Source: Acholoe squamosa
Lineage: Eukaryota > Annelida > Polychaeta > Phyllodocida > Polynoidae
Assembly: GCA_949317995.1 (NCBI GenBank)
Contig: OX439050.1
Coordinates: forward strand, 49,229,777-49,293,776
Direction of reading: 5' to 3'
Length of the DNA: 64,000 nucleotides
The notes under the pieces are model-generated. The model searched no databases and was not told the DNA's origin. It saw only the letters and a list, made by a program, of their open reading frames with translations. A program made the translations under genes and the position numbers. Of this stretch, positions 1 to 10,640 are shown piece after piece. Within the stretch, counting starts at the first letter, position 1. Each line of letters begins with the position of its first letter.

Positions 1-65
1 TATTTTTGGAAATATTTGGCGGACATACAAAGTCAGTCTAGCCATCTTCCATTCTGAAAAATCGT

Positions 66-160
66 CCAAACTCGTATCAGGATTGAACCCCGGCCGCAGT
101 GGTGGTAGGTGAAGGCCTTAGCCATTGCGCTACACTGAACGGTGATGAAACCCAATGCGA
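66..160 (-). repeat. tRNA-like SINE head
   Basis: On the minus strand an A-box-like TAGCGCAATGGC (complement of 121-132) is followed about 35 bases later by a B-box-like GGGTTCAATCC (complement of 80-90). That is the internal RNA polymerase III promoter layout of tRNA genes and tRNA-derived SINEs. No acceptor stem pairs cleanly, so I call it a SINE head and not a functional tRNA. Confidence 0.6.
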
Positions 161-775
161 AGGGAAATAAGTTCTAACCTGCTATGTTTCCTGTCAGTTT
201 TCGTATGGAATCCAACCATAACATGTTATAATATTAAAATCCCAGGAAGTATTTGATCCATAGACGAGGAATGCGTGCTAATTGTCTCCATTTTCTTCGA
301 TATAAATAAGAATCCATTGATTTTCCCGTGGCCGCTCTGCGCGAAGCCATTGTTTCGGCGTCTTTCTTGTACGACGAGCAGTTGACCTATATCTACATCC
401 GGGCCACTGACACACTTTCGCCGAACAAGGAGGCGGGTGGGAATGGCCGGACCGCGACTCGCGTACGTTGGGAAAATCAATGGATTCTCCTTTATTTTGA
501 ATATATTGGACATAATACGTATGGAGGGATCATCTAGACTATCTAAGGATATGTATGTATTAATTTGAAGACGTGTCATGGTTGGATTCCATACGAAAAG
601 TGACTGTATACACAGCGGTACCTCTCCCAGCAAGGAACAAAAACAATGGCTTCGCGCAGAGCGGACACGGGCCGTGTCGCTTGCACTTACAAAATGCCTT
701 CTCGTGGCTATATTCTGTGGATATCAGGTAAGAAATTAATACAAAATGGAGGAAATGGTGGTATAAACCTATTAG

Positions 776-882
776 TTCATGGATGTTGGAGCCCACGGGG
801 AGTCTATGCTGGATATACCCTCGCCGCTCCGCGGCTCGGGTATATCCAGCATAGACTCCCCTAGGGCTCCAACATCCATGAT
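776..882. repeat. Long perfect-type hairpin
   Basis: Arms of about 45 bases (776-821 and 838-882) containing ATGTTGGAGCCC and GGGCTCCAACAT pair almost completely around a GC-rich loop. The hairpin is the outer end of composite copy 1. The equivalent end of copy 2 carries an unrelated hairpin sequence. Confidence 0.8.
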
Positions 883-900
883 CTATTAGCTTATCAGTTA

Positions 901-1389
901 TCCACCACAGGCAGTAACAGTATAACGGTAGATTTACTGCTCGAATGATTGTGCTATATGTACCTTACTTTACCCAGGCCACACTCAAGTCTTGTCAGCT
1001 CTTGGGGCCAATTAAGGGGTATTAGCATGGTTTTAGACCTCGTGTGACGTCATCTGAGATAATTGAGACAACTGTCATTATTGTACGCGCATATTATGAC
1101 ATTACAAGTGGAAGTAGTGGTAGCCCATAGTGGCATAGTGGGTGCTATTGGGCACTAAGGGGCAGTACAAAGCTGTTGGCACCCATTGGACGCCGGGGTG
1201 CCATACTGAGAACCCATTGAGTTATTTGACTCTCTATTGGGCAGCAATAGTTGGATTATTGTTGAGTCATCTCAGCACTTTCTGGCCACCCATTTGCCAT
1301 TCTTACCATCCAGGCCCCATTGGGACCATTAAACATTTTTCTTTCCCCCATGGGCACCAACAGGGTCCCATTTGGATCTCCATTTATAA
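901..1389. other. Non-coding, no gene seen
   Basis: The open frames here (for example 1142-1459) show no recognisable domain and no exon signals. From 1130 to 1380 the sequence repeats short CCCATTGGG-like words. I see no RNA gene or promoter. Confidence 0.5.
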
Positions 1390-1648
1390 CGAGGCGTTCG
1401 GGCAACGGTTTTCTAAGGATATCTATTGCATTATGGGTAGGGGTGACCTCGAATGCTAACAACACCACCTTAGCTTGTTCCCTCCACCCCCTTCCCCCCA
1501 GCCAGGTCTGGCTAGGTACCAGTCCCTAACTATGCTTGGGAGGGTAGTACGTTGACTCAGGGATCAACCTTGACCCACATGGGTAGGACCAATAGGAGAT
1601 GGCCTTACAAACTAGCATTGATCCCTCGGCCGTACTCCGAACGCCTCG
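1390..1648 (+). mobile_element. 259-bp MITE with GCGTTCGG ends, copy 1
   Basis: CGAGGCGTTCGG at the left is matched by its complement CCGAACGCCTCG at the right. The interior (CCTTAGCTTGTTCCC, CCAGACCTGG-like and GATCCCTCGGCCG words) recurs inverted at 10646-10905. There is no coding capacity and no target duplication is evident. Confidence 0.7.
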
Positions 1649-1739
1649 TAAGATCGCATCATGCCCCATCCAGCATGCATAGTTAGGCTGTAATACAGTG
1701 GTAGCTAGATCATAGTGGGGTTATAACGAGGCCAAATGG

Positions 1740-2185
1740 AATGGTTGTAACTAGGCAGTGCTGTTGAGGTCAAGTCATAGTGTAGTCATAGCCAAGTTGT
1801 AGTATGATCAGAGTCAGGTTGTAGTAGTATGGTCATAGCCAGGTTGTAGTGTCATAGCCAGGTTGTAGTTTGGTCATAGCCAGGCTGTAGTATGGCCATA
1901 GGTAGTTTGTAGTATGGTCATAGCCAGGTTGTAGTATGGTCATAGCCAGGTTGTAGTTTGGTCATAGCCAGGCTGTAGTATAGTCATAGGTAGTTTGTTG
2001 TATGGTCATAGCCAGGTTGTAGTATGGTCATAGCCAGGTTGTAGTATGGTCATAGCCAGGTTGTAGTTTGGTCATAGCCAGGCTGTAGTATAGTCATAGG
2101 TAGTTTGTAGTATGGTCAGAGCCAGGTTGTAGTATGGTCAGAGCCAGGTTATAGTATGGTCATAGCCAGGTTGTAGTTTGGCCAT
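1740..2185. repeat. 22-bp minisatellite (TTGTAGTATGGTCATAGCCAGG)
   Basis: About 18-20 tandem units of 22 bp occur with higher-order alternation of GGTTGTAGTATGG, GGTTGTAGTTTGG and GGCTGTAGTAT versions. Degenerate copies of GTCATAGCCAGGTTGTAG continue sporadically to about 3070, so the array once extended farther. Confidence 0.9.
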
Positions 2186-3118
2186 ATCTAAGTCTTGACC
2201 TGGAGGTTATTTCAGAAGACCCTACAAGTGGACTAGCTCAAATTATAGTGAGAGCTGACTTTGATGCCATTAGAGCCTAGACCTACATTATGAGTGAGTG
2301 CCACAACTACCAGTACTGTGATTGCCATGTTAATCTCAATATGATAGATTACATAATGGCTGATCGTGGGACACGGCCTCATACTGTCATAGTACATTTC
2401 CCAAATAGTAGTGGAGTGAACTAAATTAATCCGTTCCGAAATACTGCGTCATAGCTGAAAGATGGTGTGGTCATAGCTAGGAATATCATAGTGGCAACAT
2501 ATATGTGCAACATATATGTAGTGCTGCCATATGTCATAGTGTTAATCAATAATAATGATTAACACTATTATAAGTTTTATTTCAGCTATTGAAAGGTTGT
2601 AGTGTATGCATAACCAGGTTATTTCATAATGGTGCTAATGTACCACTGTTATGAAATAACCTCCAGGTCTTTGTGTCATAATCATAACAGCATGGCCATA
2701 CCTTGGTTGTAGATCTGTCATGGCTAGGTAGTAGCAGTCAAACTCAAGACCCCTGGGCCAAGAGCATACTGCACAAGATGCCACTGTATGGCTATAGCTT
2801 GTGGCCTTTAGCCATGGGAACCCCAAAGCTGGTCATGGAGCAACACCTAGTACAGCTGCTGCGTATGTCGGCATTACACAGACTTTGGTATATCTGCAGA
2901 CAATTTTATAAATGTGATCAGCATCATAGAGGCTGCTCAGTCGTAGTATCTGGTGAAGCATCCTCCTGGTCTCAAGTTCCTATTATAGCCATAGCTAGGC
3001 CACTAGATGATGGTCAAAACTAGATCTTAGTTGTCATAGCCATGTTGTAGCATGGTTGTTGCACAGTCATAGAGAGGCCATACCATAGGATCACAACTAT
3101 AGGACTCAGTATGGAGGC
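2186..3118. other. Non-coding, decayed satellite flank
   Basis: Scattered single units of the neighbouring 22-bp repeat occur (near 2455, 2590, 2700, 3030). A GTTAATCAATAATAATGATTAAC palindrome lies near 2550. The open frame at 2703-3023 has no recognisable domain. Confidence 0.5.
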
Positions 3119-3300
3119 CTAGTGGGGCTGCCATCTTGAATTTCGCTGATTGAGGTAAAACCCACTGATAAGCCATATACCCTGATGGGTACCTTGTCCC
3201 TGGTTAACACCTACTTCCAGGGACATGCTGGTCCCATCTTATCAGTTCCCATCAGTGTGTGTGGTGGGAACCAGCTCCAGACCAGCTAGTGGCCAAAAGG
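3119..3300. repeat. GATAAG/GGTACC repeat family copy
   Basis: Segments such as GGGACATGCTGGTCCC and TTATCAGTTCCCATCAGTG recur at 24440-24610 and inverted at 29515-29665 and 51660-51870. Copies are short, flanked by GATAAG/CTTATC words and partly self-complementary, as in a decayed MITE. Confidence 0.65.
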
Positions 3301-3726
3301 CTCAGCGTCCAGCTCCAGTTATGATCGTCGTGTGGGTGTAGTGTAAAGTTATAGACATGGCTTCATAGAGTATTCATAGCCTGACACAATGATCTTAGCT
3401 TTATGTCATCTACAGCTGAGTGGTTTAATAAGTACTACAGACGCATGGCTATATAACCATTGCACTTTACACTGTTTGTAAGCCCTGCAGTGAAATGCTG
3501 TTTAGTCACTTATCAAGTGGCGCTGTGCCCACTGAGCGGAGTGTGCACAGTGATGACATCTCTGATGTTGTATGCCTGTACCCAACTTTATCTTAATGTA
3601 AAAGTGGAATTTCGGGGGTGTTCTGGGTGGAATATTTGCTGTCTCTGGCGGCTGGGAAGTATTGGTCCCAAAATCGAACTACAGGCGAAAGGGAGGGGGG
3701 GGGCACCATCTAAATCCTCCACTACA

Positions 3727-5210
3727 GTAAGAATATAATCCATGCTGCATGCATACTGTATTCCTGCTGTACTCATTCTACAATCCTGCTCCAAATTCAT
3801 GGTCCATCTATGTTGCATCCCTGCTGCATCCATACTGCATTCCTGCTGCATCCGAACTGTCTTCCTGCTGCATCCATACTGCATCCCTGCTGCGTTCATA
3901 CTGCATTCCTGCTGCATCCATACTGTCTTCCTGCTGCTTCCATATCATGTTTTTGCTGCATCCATACCATGTTCCTGCTGCACTCATACTGCATTCCTGC
4001 TGCACTCATACTGCATTCCTGCTGTATCCATACTGTGTTCCTGCTTTATCCATACTGTGTTCCTGCTGCATCCATACTGTGTTCCTGCTGCATCCATACT
4101 GTGTTCCTGCTGCATCCATACTGCATTCCTGCTGCATCCATACTGGGTTCCTGCTGCATCCATACTGTGTTCCTGCTGCATCCATACTGGGTTCCTGCTG
4201 CATCCATATTGGGTTCCTGCTGCATCCAAACTGGGTTCCTGCTGCATCCATACTGGGTCCCTGCTGCATCCATACTGTGTTCCTGGTGCATCCATACTGG
4301 GTTCCTGGTGCATCCATACTGGGTTCCTGGTGCATCCATACTGGGTTCCTGTTGCATCCATACTGGGTCCCTGCTGCATCCATATTGGGTTCCTGTTGCA
4401 TCCATACTGGGTCCCTGCTGCATCCATACTGGGTTCCTGCTGCATCCATACTGGGTTCCTGCTGCATCCATACTGGGTCCCTGCTGCATCCATACTGGGT
4501 TCCTGTTGCATCCATACTGGGTCCCTGCTGCATCCATACTGGGTTCCTGTTGCATCCATACTGGGTCCCTGCTGCATCCATACTGGGTCCCTGCTGCATC
4601 CATACTGGGTTCCTGTTGCATCCATACTGGGTCCCTGCTGCATCCATACTGGGTCCCTGCTGCATCCATACTGGGTTCCTGTTGCATCCATACTGGGTCC
4701 CTGCTGCATCCATACTGGGTTCCTGTTGCATCCATACTGGGTCCCTGTTGCATCCATACTGGGTCCCTGCTGCATCCATACTGGGTTCCTGCTGCATCCA
4801 TCCATACTGCATTCCTGCTGCTTCCATAACACTTCCATGCCACCTCTTTGCAGTCCTCCTGCCTCCATACTGCATTCCCACTGCATCCATAATGCATCCC
4901 TGGTCAATCTCTGTTGCATCCATTTTTGTACCCATGATACATTCCTGCTGTATTCCCACCACATCCCCACTGTATTGATGCTGCACTGATACTACGCCTA
5001 TGCTTCATTCCCGCCACATCCATGCTGCACCCATGCTTCATTCCTGTTGCATCTACAGTATACATCCATGATTCATCCATGTTGCATCCCTACTAATTTT
5101 TTGTTCATTCAGCACTGCATCTACACTGCATCTGTGATTCATTGATGTTGAATTTTGCATCTATATTTATTACACCCATGAAACTTGACACATCAGTGAA
5201 TCATGATGCA
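3727..5210. repeat. 22-bp minisatellite (TGCTGCATCCATACTGGGTTCC)
   Basis: About 45 near-identical 22-bp units run from roughly 3800 to 4815, with degenerate units on both sides. Main variants are GGGTTCC, GGGTCCC and TGTGTTCC. The unit has no stop codon in several frames of either strand and 22 is not a multiple of 3. Long cysteine-rich open frames of 283-415 codons therefore arise without being genes. Confidence 0.95.
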
Positions 5211-5635
5211 TAGATGAATTATGATGCAAAAAAAAGGGGGGCATGAATTGAAATGTCGGGATGCTGATATGTCCACTTTGTTTCAAAAGTCCCTTGGGAG
5301 TTTGCAACCTGTCCATATTACAGTTCAAGGTTTGACCAACATGTTATTTGCCACAATATATTACAGGTTATGGCATAAATGACGGTGGTTGTTTGGCAGT
5401 TACCTCATGTTAGCTTAAAACTTTGACTAGGGAGTTTAATCAATTCATATAATGAGACTGATTGAAATGCGTCATTTGTGTATTTGTATCATATGTAATA
5501 TTTGGTAGCAGTTATCCAAGCACGAACGCTAGATAGGCCTAGTATAATAAATATCTGAATAAACTTATACGTCAGTGTTGAATATGACTTTGACATATCA
5601 ATTAAATCTCAAGTATAAATGCAATATAGCATAAA
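5211..5635. other. AT-rich non-coding DNA
   Basis: I see no open frame, hairpin or known repeat here beyond an A8/G6 run at 5225-5241. Confidence 0.5.
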
Positions 5636-5727
5636 TATGACAGCCCACGGTTTGTATATTGACGAATATTGCACGAGCCGGAGGTGAGTGCAATATCATC
5701 AATATACAAACTGTGGGCTGTCATATT
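5636..5727. repeat. Terminal hairpin of composite copy 2
   Basis: ATGACAGCCCACGGTTTGTATATTG pairs with its complement ending at 5727, leaving a loop around ACGAGCCGGAGGTGAG. Arms are about 40 bases with few mismatches. The sequence is unrelated to the hairpin at the matching end of copy 1. Confidence 0.8.
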
Positions 5728-6369
5728 TATGTCATATTGAGTTTATACCACCTTTTCCTCCATTTTGTATTAATTTCTTACCAAATATCCACAGAATATA
5801 GCCACGAGAAGACATTTTGTAAGTGCAAGCGATACGGCCCGGGTCGCTCTATGCGAAGCCATTGTTCCTTGCTGGGAGAGGTACTGCTGTGTTTACCCAC
5901 ACTTTTCGTATGGAATCCAACTATGACAAGTCTCCATATTAAAACATACCTATCCTTAGACATTCTAGATGATCCCTCCATGCTTGATATGTCCGATATA
6001 TTCAAAATAAAGAAGAATCCATTGATTTTTCCATCGTAAGCGAGTCACTGTCCGACATTCTCAGTGTCTTTAACTGCGGCATGTTGACCTATATCTACAT
6101 CCGGGCCACCGACACACTTTTGTCGTACAAGTAGGGAGACCGGAATAGCGGACCGCGACTCGCATACGATGGAAAAATCAATTGATTCTTCTTTATTTTG
6201 AATATAACGGACATAATAAGTATGGAGGGATCATCTAGACTATCTAAGGATGTGTACATTTTAATATGGAGACTTGTCATGGTTGGATTCCATACAAACA
6301 GTGTGTGTAAACACAGCAGTACCGCTAGCGGGTAGGTGCTACAGGCTTCTTATATATATTAACATTGGA

Positions 6370-6445
6370 GTTCATCACCGTTCAGTGTGGCGCTATGGCT
6401 AACGTCCTCACCAACCAGCACTGCGGCTGGGGTTCAATTCTCCTA
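6370..6445 (+). repeat. tRNA-like SINE head
   Basis: A-box-like GTGGCGCTATGGC (6387-6399) and B-box-like GGGTTCAATTC (6430-6440) have tRNA-promoter spacing. It matches the complement of 66-160 closely. There is no cloverleaf with a paired acceptor stem, so it is SINE-derived. Confidence 0.6.
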
Positions 6446-6530
6446 AGAGTATGGATGATTTTTCACATTGAAACAATGGTGAGACGGAATTTGTATGTCC
6501 GCCAGCATTTCCCAAAATATTCTAAGTCCA

Positions 6531-7289
6531 ACTTGACATCGAAAAAGTATATCCACAAATCCCAAAAAAGCACATGTTCGTATATGCTCTCATAATGCAC
6601 TGGTAGAAGAGGGCATAACAGTAAGGCAGGTGGCAGAATAGTGGTATAAGGGGAAATAAACATATGCCACATGTCACTTAAAATCAAATCCCCAAGCTCC
6701 ATATCTAAGAACCTGTACCATGTCTCATGTCAAATATAAGAAAAGTCATTTTTTCCTATATGTGACATGAGCAATTGACATGGGGAACTCCCCATCCATA
6801 GCTCAGGACCTGAACTCTAGAGTTTATCTTTATGGAAGTGATCTTTTTCAACAAGAGGGGGAAGGTTTTGTGCGGATGAATGAAAAAATATTGCCCCCCT
6901 CCACGAGGGTCATTTTTTTTCTCCCTCCCCTGGAACAGCCAAATGCACGAACAGGCCCTTTGATTAAGCTACTGCTATATTGTAACACCCTGTTTTTTTT
7001 TCCCGCTGACAGTTAAATTACCCACCCCATCATATAAATTTTGCCCCATCCCCTACCACCCAAACGTTGTAAAAAAATGAGTATGCATTCCCAGTCGATC
7101 GACCCTAGTTATTAGAGAGGCCTAGCTCCCGAGCCTACCCACCCACAGGCCCCACCGATTTAGGCAACTTTCCCTTATTAACCTTTGCATAGACATTTAG
7201 GAGTCATTCAGATATTACATATAGGCCTAACACAAAGTTGGCCACTTTTTGTTGAACCCCCTTGTAACAAAATGACCACCCCTCCTCCC
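6531..7289. other. Non-coding; GACATGTGACATG-type repeat fragment
   Basis: 6670-6785 carries CACATGTCACTTAAAATC and TGTGACATGAGCAATTGACATGGGG, a motif set also found at 11865-12015, 30540-30790, 58970-59120 and 59460-59610. The rest has poly-T tracts. 7150-7175 resembles the right end of the TA-flanked element at 9525-10412. Confidence 0.5.
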
Positions 7290-7850
7290 TGGTTATGGAA
7301 CACCGGTCAGACCCATGCCCCACCCCAACCCATGCCCTACCCCCACCCCACCCATGCCCCACCTATACCCCATCCCACCCCGACCCTATGTCCCTGTATC
7401 TGCAGGAATATTTTTTGCAGGAAAACTTTTTTTTTGTATGTCCTATTAGGGGCTCCGTAGCTGTCACTGTCAACCAAAAAAAACTCATGCTGTCAGCGTC
7501 AACTAGGTAAAAGCTTCAACTGAAAAATAAAAAAACTCACTGTCACTGTCACTGTCAACTGTCAATCTGATCTGCACTGAATTGTGACAGGTATCTTTTA
7601 GCATAGGGAATAGAAGACTATCAAGTGGGTGTGGGTGGGGTAGGGTGGGGCATAGGGTGGGGCAGGGGTGGGGCATAGGGTCGGGGTGGGATGGGGTATA
7701 GGTGGGGCATGGGTGGGGTGGGGTGGGGCATGGGTGGGGTGGGACATATATGTGGTGGGGCATGGGTAGAGTAGGGGTGGGGCATGGGTGGGGTGGAGTG
7801 ACAGCATGATTTTCTTTTTGTTGACAGTGACAGCACATTTTTTTTAGACA
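7290..7850. repeat. Inverted CCCCACCCATG simple-sequence arms
   Basis: 7300-7390 holds CCCCACCCATGCCCC-type repeats. 7630-7800 is the inverse (GGGGTGGGGCATGGG), and both are bordered by CTGTCACTGTCAAC or its complement. The whole is a fold-back about 560 bp long. Proline/histidine-rich frames here are artefacts of the repeat. Confidence 0.8.
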
Positions 7851-8029
7851 ATTCTCTTTTTTTTTTTTAATTTCTTTTGGGAGAAAAATCTTTTTGACAG
7901 ATTTGTTCTTTTGGTTTGATTTTTTTTGCTGGCCCTCATGGGCCACCATTCTATGAATATTATGATATCTCCTCATGTCTCCAGAAAAAATGAAAGATTC
8001 TTGAGTTTTCTACTACTTTTGACAGCTAA

Positions 8030-8400
8030 GGGAGTGATCATTTTTTTAACAACAGGAGGGGGGGGGGTTGGTGGGTTTGCGTGCAGACACGCGAAAAAAA
8101 TTCCGACCCCCCCCCCGCCCTCTCGATGGGTCAAAAAACTTTTGATCCCCCCCTTAAAAGTACAAAACCACCCAAGGACTTCTAGTGGGTCAGTTTTCAA
8201 ATTTAAATTACCATTAGAGAGCCCATGACTATACGATTGCATTGGGACCATCTGCACAAATGAGCCATTATTATTAGGCTTCTCCTGAGTCCTCAAATGG
8301 AAAATAAAGGTTGAGAAATGTGTAATATTATCACCTCGGTGGGGGGGGGGGGTAGAATGACGAGGTGAGGGGGGGGGGGATGCAAAGAGAAATTTTTTTA
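8030..8400. mobile_element. Tourist-like G-rich MITE, partial
   Basis: The left end GGGAGTGATCATTTTTTTAAC followed by a G run and TGGGTTTGCG matches the terminal repeat of this family. A clean right terminal repeat is not visible. The G/C runs at 8340-8380 may be the eroded right side. Confidence 0.5.
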
Positions 8401-9490
8401 ATAAAAGGCATGGTATAATAATGTTCACTGAATCATTGATAAAAATATGCAGGTTGTGTTAAACCATCTTACACTTAACTTCGCAAGACATTATAGTTAT
8501 TTTTTCTTTGTAAATTGATTATTATAACAACAGCTCCCTCTCTTGAAAAGCCAAAGAAACAATTTTGTGTCAAAACAAAAGGGTTTCACGAAATAGTAAA
8601 GAGAAAGACAAAAACTGCCCTCTTGGTACCTGAGCAAGCTGTTGTCACCAGATGGAACATTTGGTTGTCATTGTAACCAAAGATGCTTTCATGTTTCAAT
8701 GTATATTAAAGAAATATATGCACTCAAAGAATGGTCATAAATGTAATCTGAACCATAACTAATAAATATTGGTCAACAATATTGCATGTATCTGAAATCA
8801 GGGCTGTCTAATGTTAATAAGGGTTTTTCATGTGACGTCAGTTTGCCGTGCATGATGGTGTTGGAGATCTGCCACTGGCCAGCCTACTCACTCTGCCATA
8901 GAGAATGCACAGTTTCTATCTACTACCCTGTACATAATCTTGGTTTTCTCCTAATCCAGTGGCTTGATTCAAGATTAATAGTAGAGATCGAGCAGAGCAT
9001 GCAGAACTAAGAGTTATGAATGTCTGATTTATATAAATGTTAAAAATCTTATGTGGAACTGGAAGAAAATGCCATGCAGGATCGGCTCGGGTAGGGCAGT
9101 GAGTGTGAGGCTTGCCCAACTCAAGTCAGACGTACTTCCACTTCCACATAAGATTTTTAATATTTATATAACTTGGACCTTAATAATTCCTAGTTTTGAA
9201 TACTCCCCTATCTCTACCATAACAGGCTGAAAGGATTTTTTGATGAAGCAATAGGATTGGGAGAAAATTGGGATTTTCTAAAGGGTAGTAGATCGCAACA
9301 GTAAAGCTAACCAACCACTCTCAAATCTTGCACAGACCATCCTCCAACATCCACATAAGATTTTTAACATTTATATAAATCACACATTCATAATTATTAG
9401 TTCCGAATGCTCCCCTCTATCTCTACTATCATTAGTGAAAAGGATTTTTTGATCAAGCAAGAGGATTTGAAGAAAATCAGGATCTTATAA
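8401..9490. repeat. Diverged direct and inverted duplication (CCACATAAGATTTTTAA)
   Basis: 9140-9285 and 9345-9480 are direct copies sharing CCACATAAGATTTTTAA and AAAGGATTTTTTGAT. 8970-9060 contains the same block inverted. 8401-8970 shows nothing else recognisable and has no convincing coding frame. Confidence 0.6.
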
Positions 9491-9524
9491 ATACTAGTAG
9501 GCCTACCGGGGGTAAATCGCTATA

Positions 9525-10412
9525 GGGGAAAGTTGCCTAATTTGGACCCCCTCAGAACTTTTTCCTGTCCAGTGATTATTTCTATGAATTTGAATGTAAA
9601 ATGTATACATTTTGTGATGGTACCTTATAGCTTTATGGTCATAGCATAGAAATCTAGGAATTTGAATTTCTCTAGTCAGGGTGTGCAATTAAAAATGAAA
9701 GCCTAATGGTCCAATTTAGGCACCTGGTTGCCTAAATTGGACCAGTTGGTATCCTAATTTGGACCAATATGCACTATTGTTCTGTATTTCCTTATACTTT
9801 CATTATATTGAAAATTATATAAAACTAAGGAACTTTTGATATATGATATCAGATGTCCTCTTAGTGTTTCTATCAATATCCTGTGAATTTGCTCTGTATT
9901 GGAGTAAGAAAAAGGTTACATGTTGATCCAACTTAGAAAACTAGGCATAGGCCCCACCGGGTGGTCCAATTTAGGCAACTAAATTGGATCCAATATTACA
10001 ACTATGGTCCAATTTAGGCAACTCAAGCTGGTCCAATTTAGGCAACTTTTCATCTTTCTCATTGATAATTTGTTTTCTAAAACTTGACAATGGTTTTTAT
10101 CAAATTTCATTTTAGTCTAAAAGTATAATATGATATCTAAAAATTTTAAAGGATTTTGAACAAAAAAATGTTGCCTAGCAACCAGGAGGGCTTAAGTATG
10201 TGGTGACACAAATAAGATCAAGAGGTCCAAAAACCATTTTCCACGAAAAATGTGTATAAAATTACAGAAAAATTACATTTTTGGAAGTTATTAGGAACTT
10301 TAGTGATCTTGACTAAAAAATGGCAGCATTGGAACCTAGTTCCTATTACTGCCACTAGGGGAAACAAGGGTGGTCCAATTTAGGAGCCGGTCCAAATTAG
10401 GCAACCTTCCCC
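9525..10412. mobile_element. 888-bp TA-flanked element with GGGGAAAGTTGCC ends
   Basis: Left GGGGAAAGTTGCCTAATTTG and right CAAATTAGGCAACCTTCCCC are inverted repeats of about 25 bp, each bordered by TA. The interior repeats the terminal word GGTCCAATTTAGGCAAC at least five times in both orientations. No open frame encodes a transposase. TA duplication and short inverted ends fit a Tc1/mariner-type non-autonomous element (inference). Confidence 0.8.
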
Positions 10413-10640
10413 TAATAGTGCTTCCCCCTAGACAGCAGTGAGTGTTTACACTTGGGATCTCCAACAGGGCCGCCAAGGTGGTGAACACGCAGCGGGGCCG
10501 ATGTTCAGCTTTCACTGCATCCAGGATGGACTCCTGCTCGCCCATTAGTAGTCCATCCTAGATGTACTCTGCCTAGCCAATCAGCGGCGGCCTGCTGCCC
10601 CTGCCACTCTGTGGCCGCCTCACCGCCTGCCTTCTGCACC

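Larger units (their letters stand above)
1..900 (-). repeat. Composite repeat, copy 1 (tRNA-like head, fold-back body, hairpin end)
   Basis: The segment matches 5636-6530 in the opposite orientation. Read on the minus strand it has a terminal hairpin (776-882), a body containing CTCGTGGCTATATTCTG and a partly self-complementary stretch (about 205-633), then a tRNA-like head and a tail with TGTATGTCCGCC. No protein is credible in it. It is best explained as a non-autonomous composite (MITE plus SINE, or a SINE that captured a fold-back). The left boundary lies outside the window. Confidence 0.7.
5636..6530 (+). repeat. Composite repeat, copy 2 (hairpin end, fold-back body, tRNA-like head)
   Basis: Same architecture as 1-900, opposite orientation. 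A hairpin (5636-5727) is followed by a body whose 5880-5975 half is the inverted match of 6225-6325, then a tRNA-like head at 6370-6445 and the shared TGTATGTCCGCC tail. Protein frames inside are not credible. Confidence 0.75.

Noticed and set aside
66..160. Functional tRNA gene
   Set aside because: A and B boxes are present but no acceptor stem or full cloverleaf pairs. The sequence is repeated with a shared SINE tail.
3742..4989. Long cysteine/histidine-rich open frames of 283-415 codons on both strands
   Set aside because: They are by-products of a stop-free 22-bp tandem repeat read in several frames. No start context, domain or splice structure supports a gene.
7295..7976. Proline/histidine-rich frames on both strands
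   Set aside because: They come from simple CCCCACCCATG sequence and its inverse.
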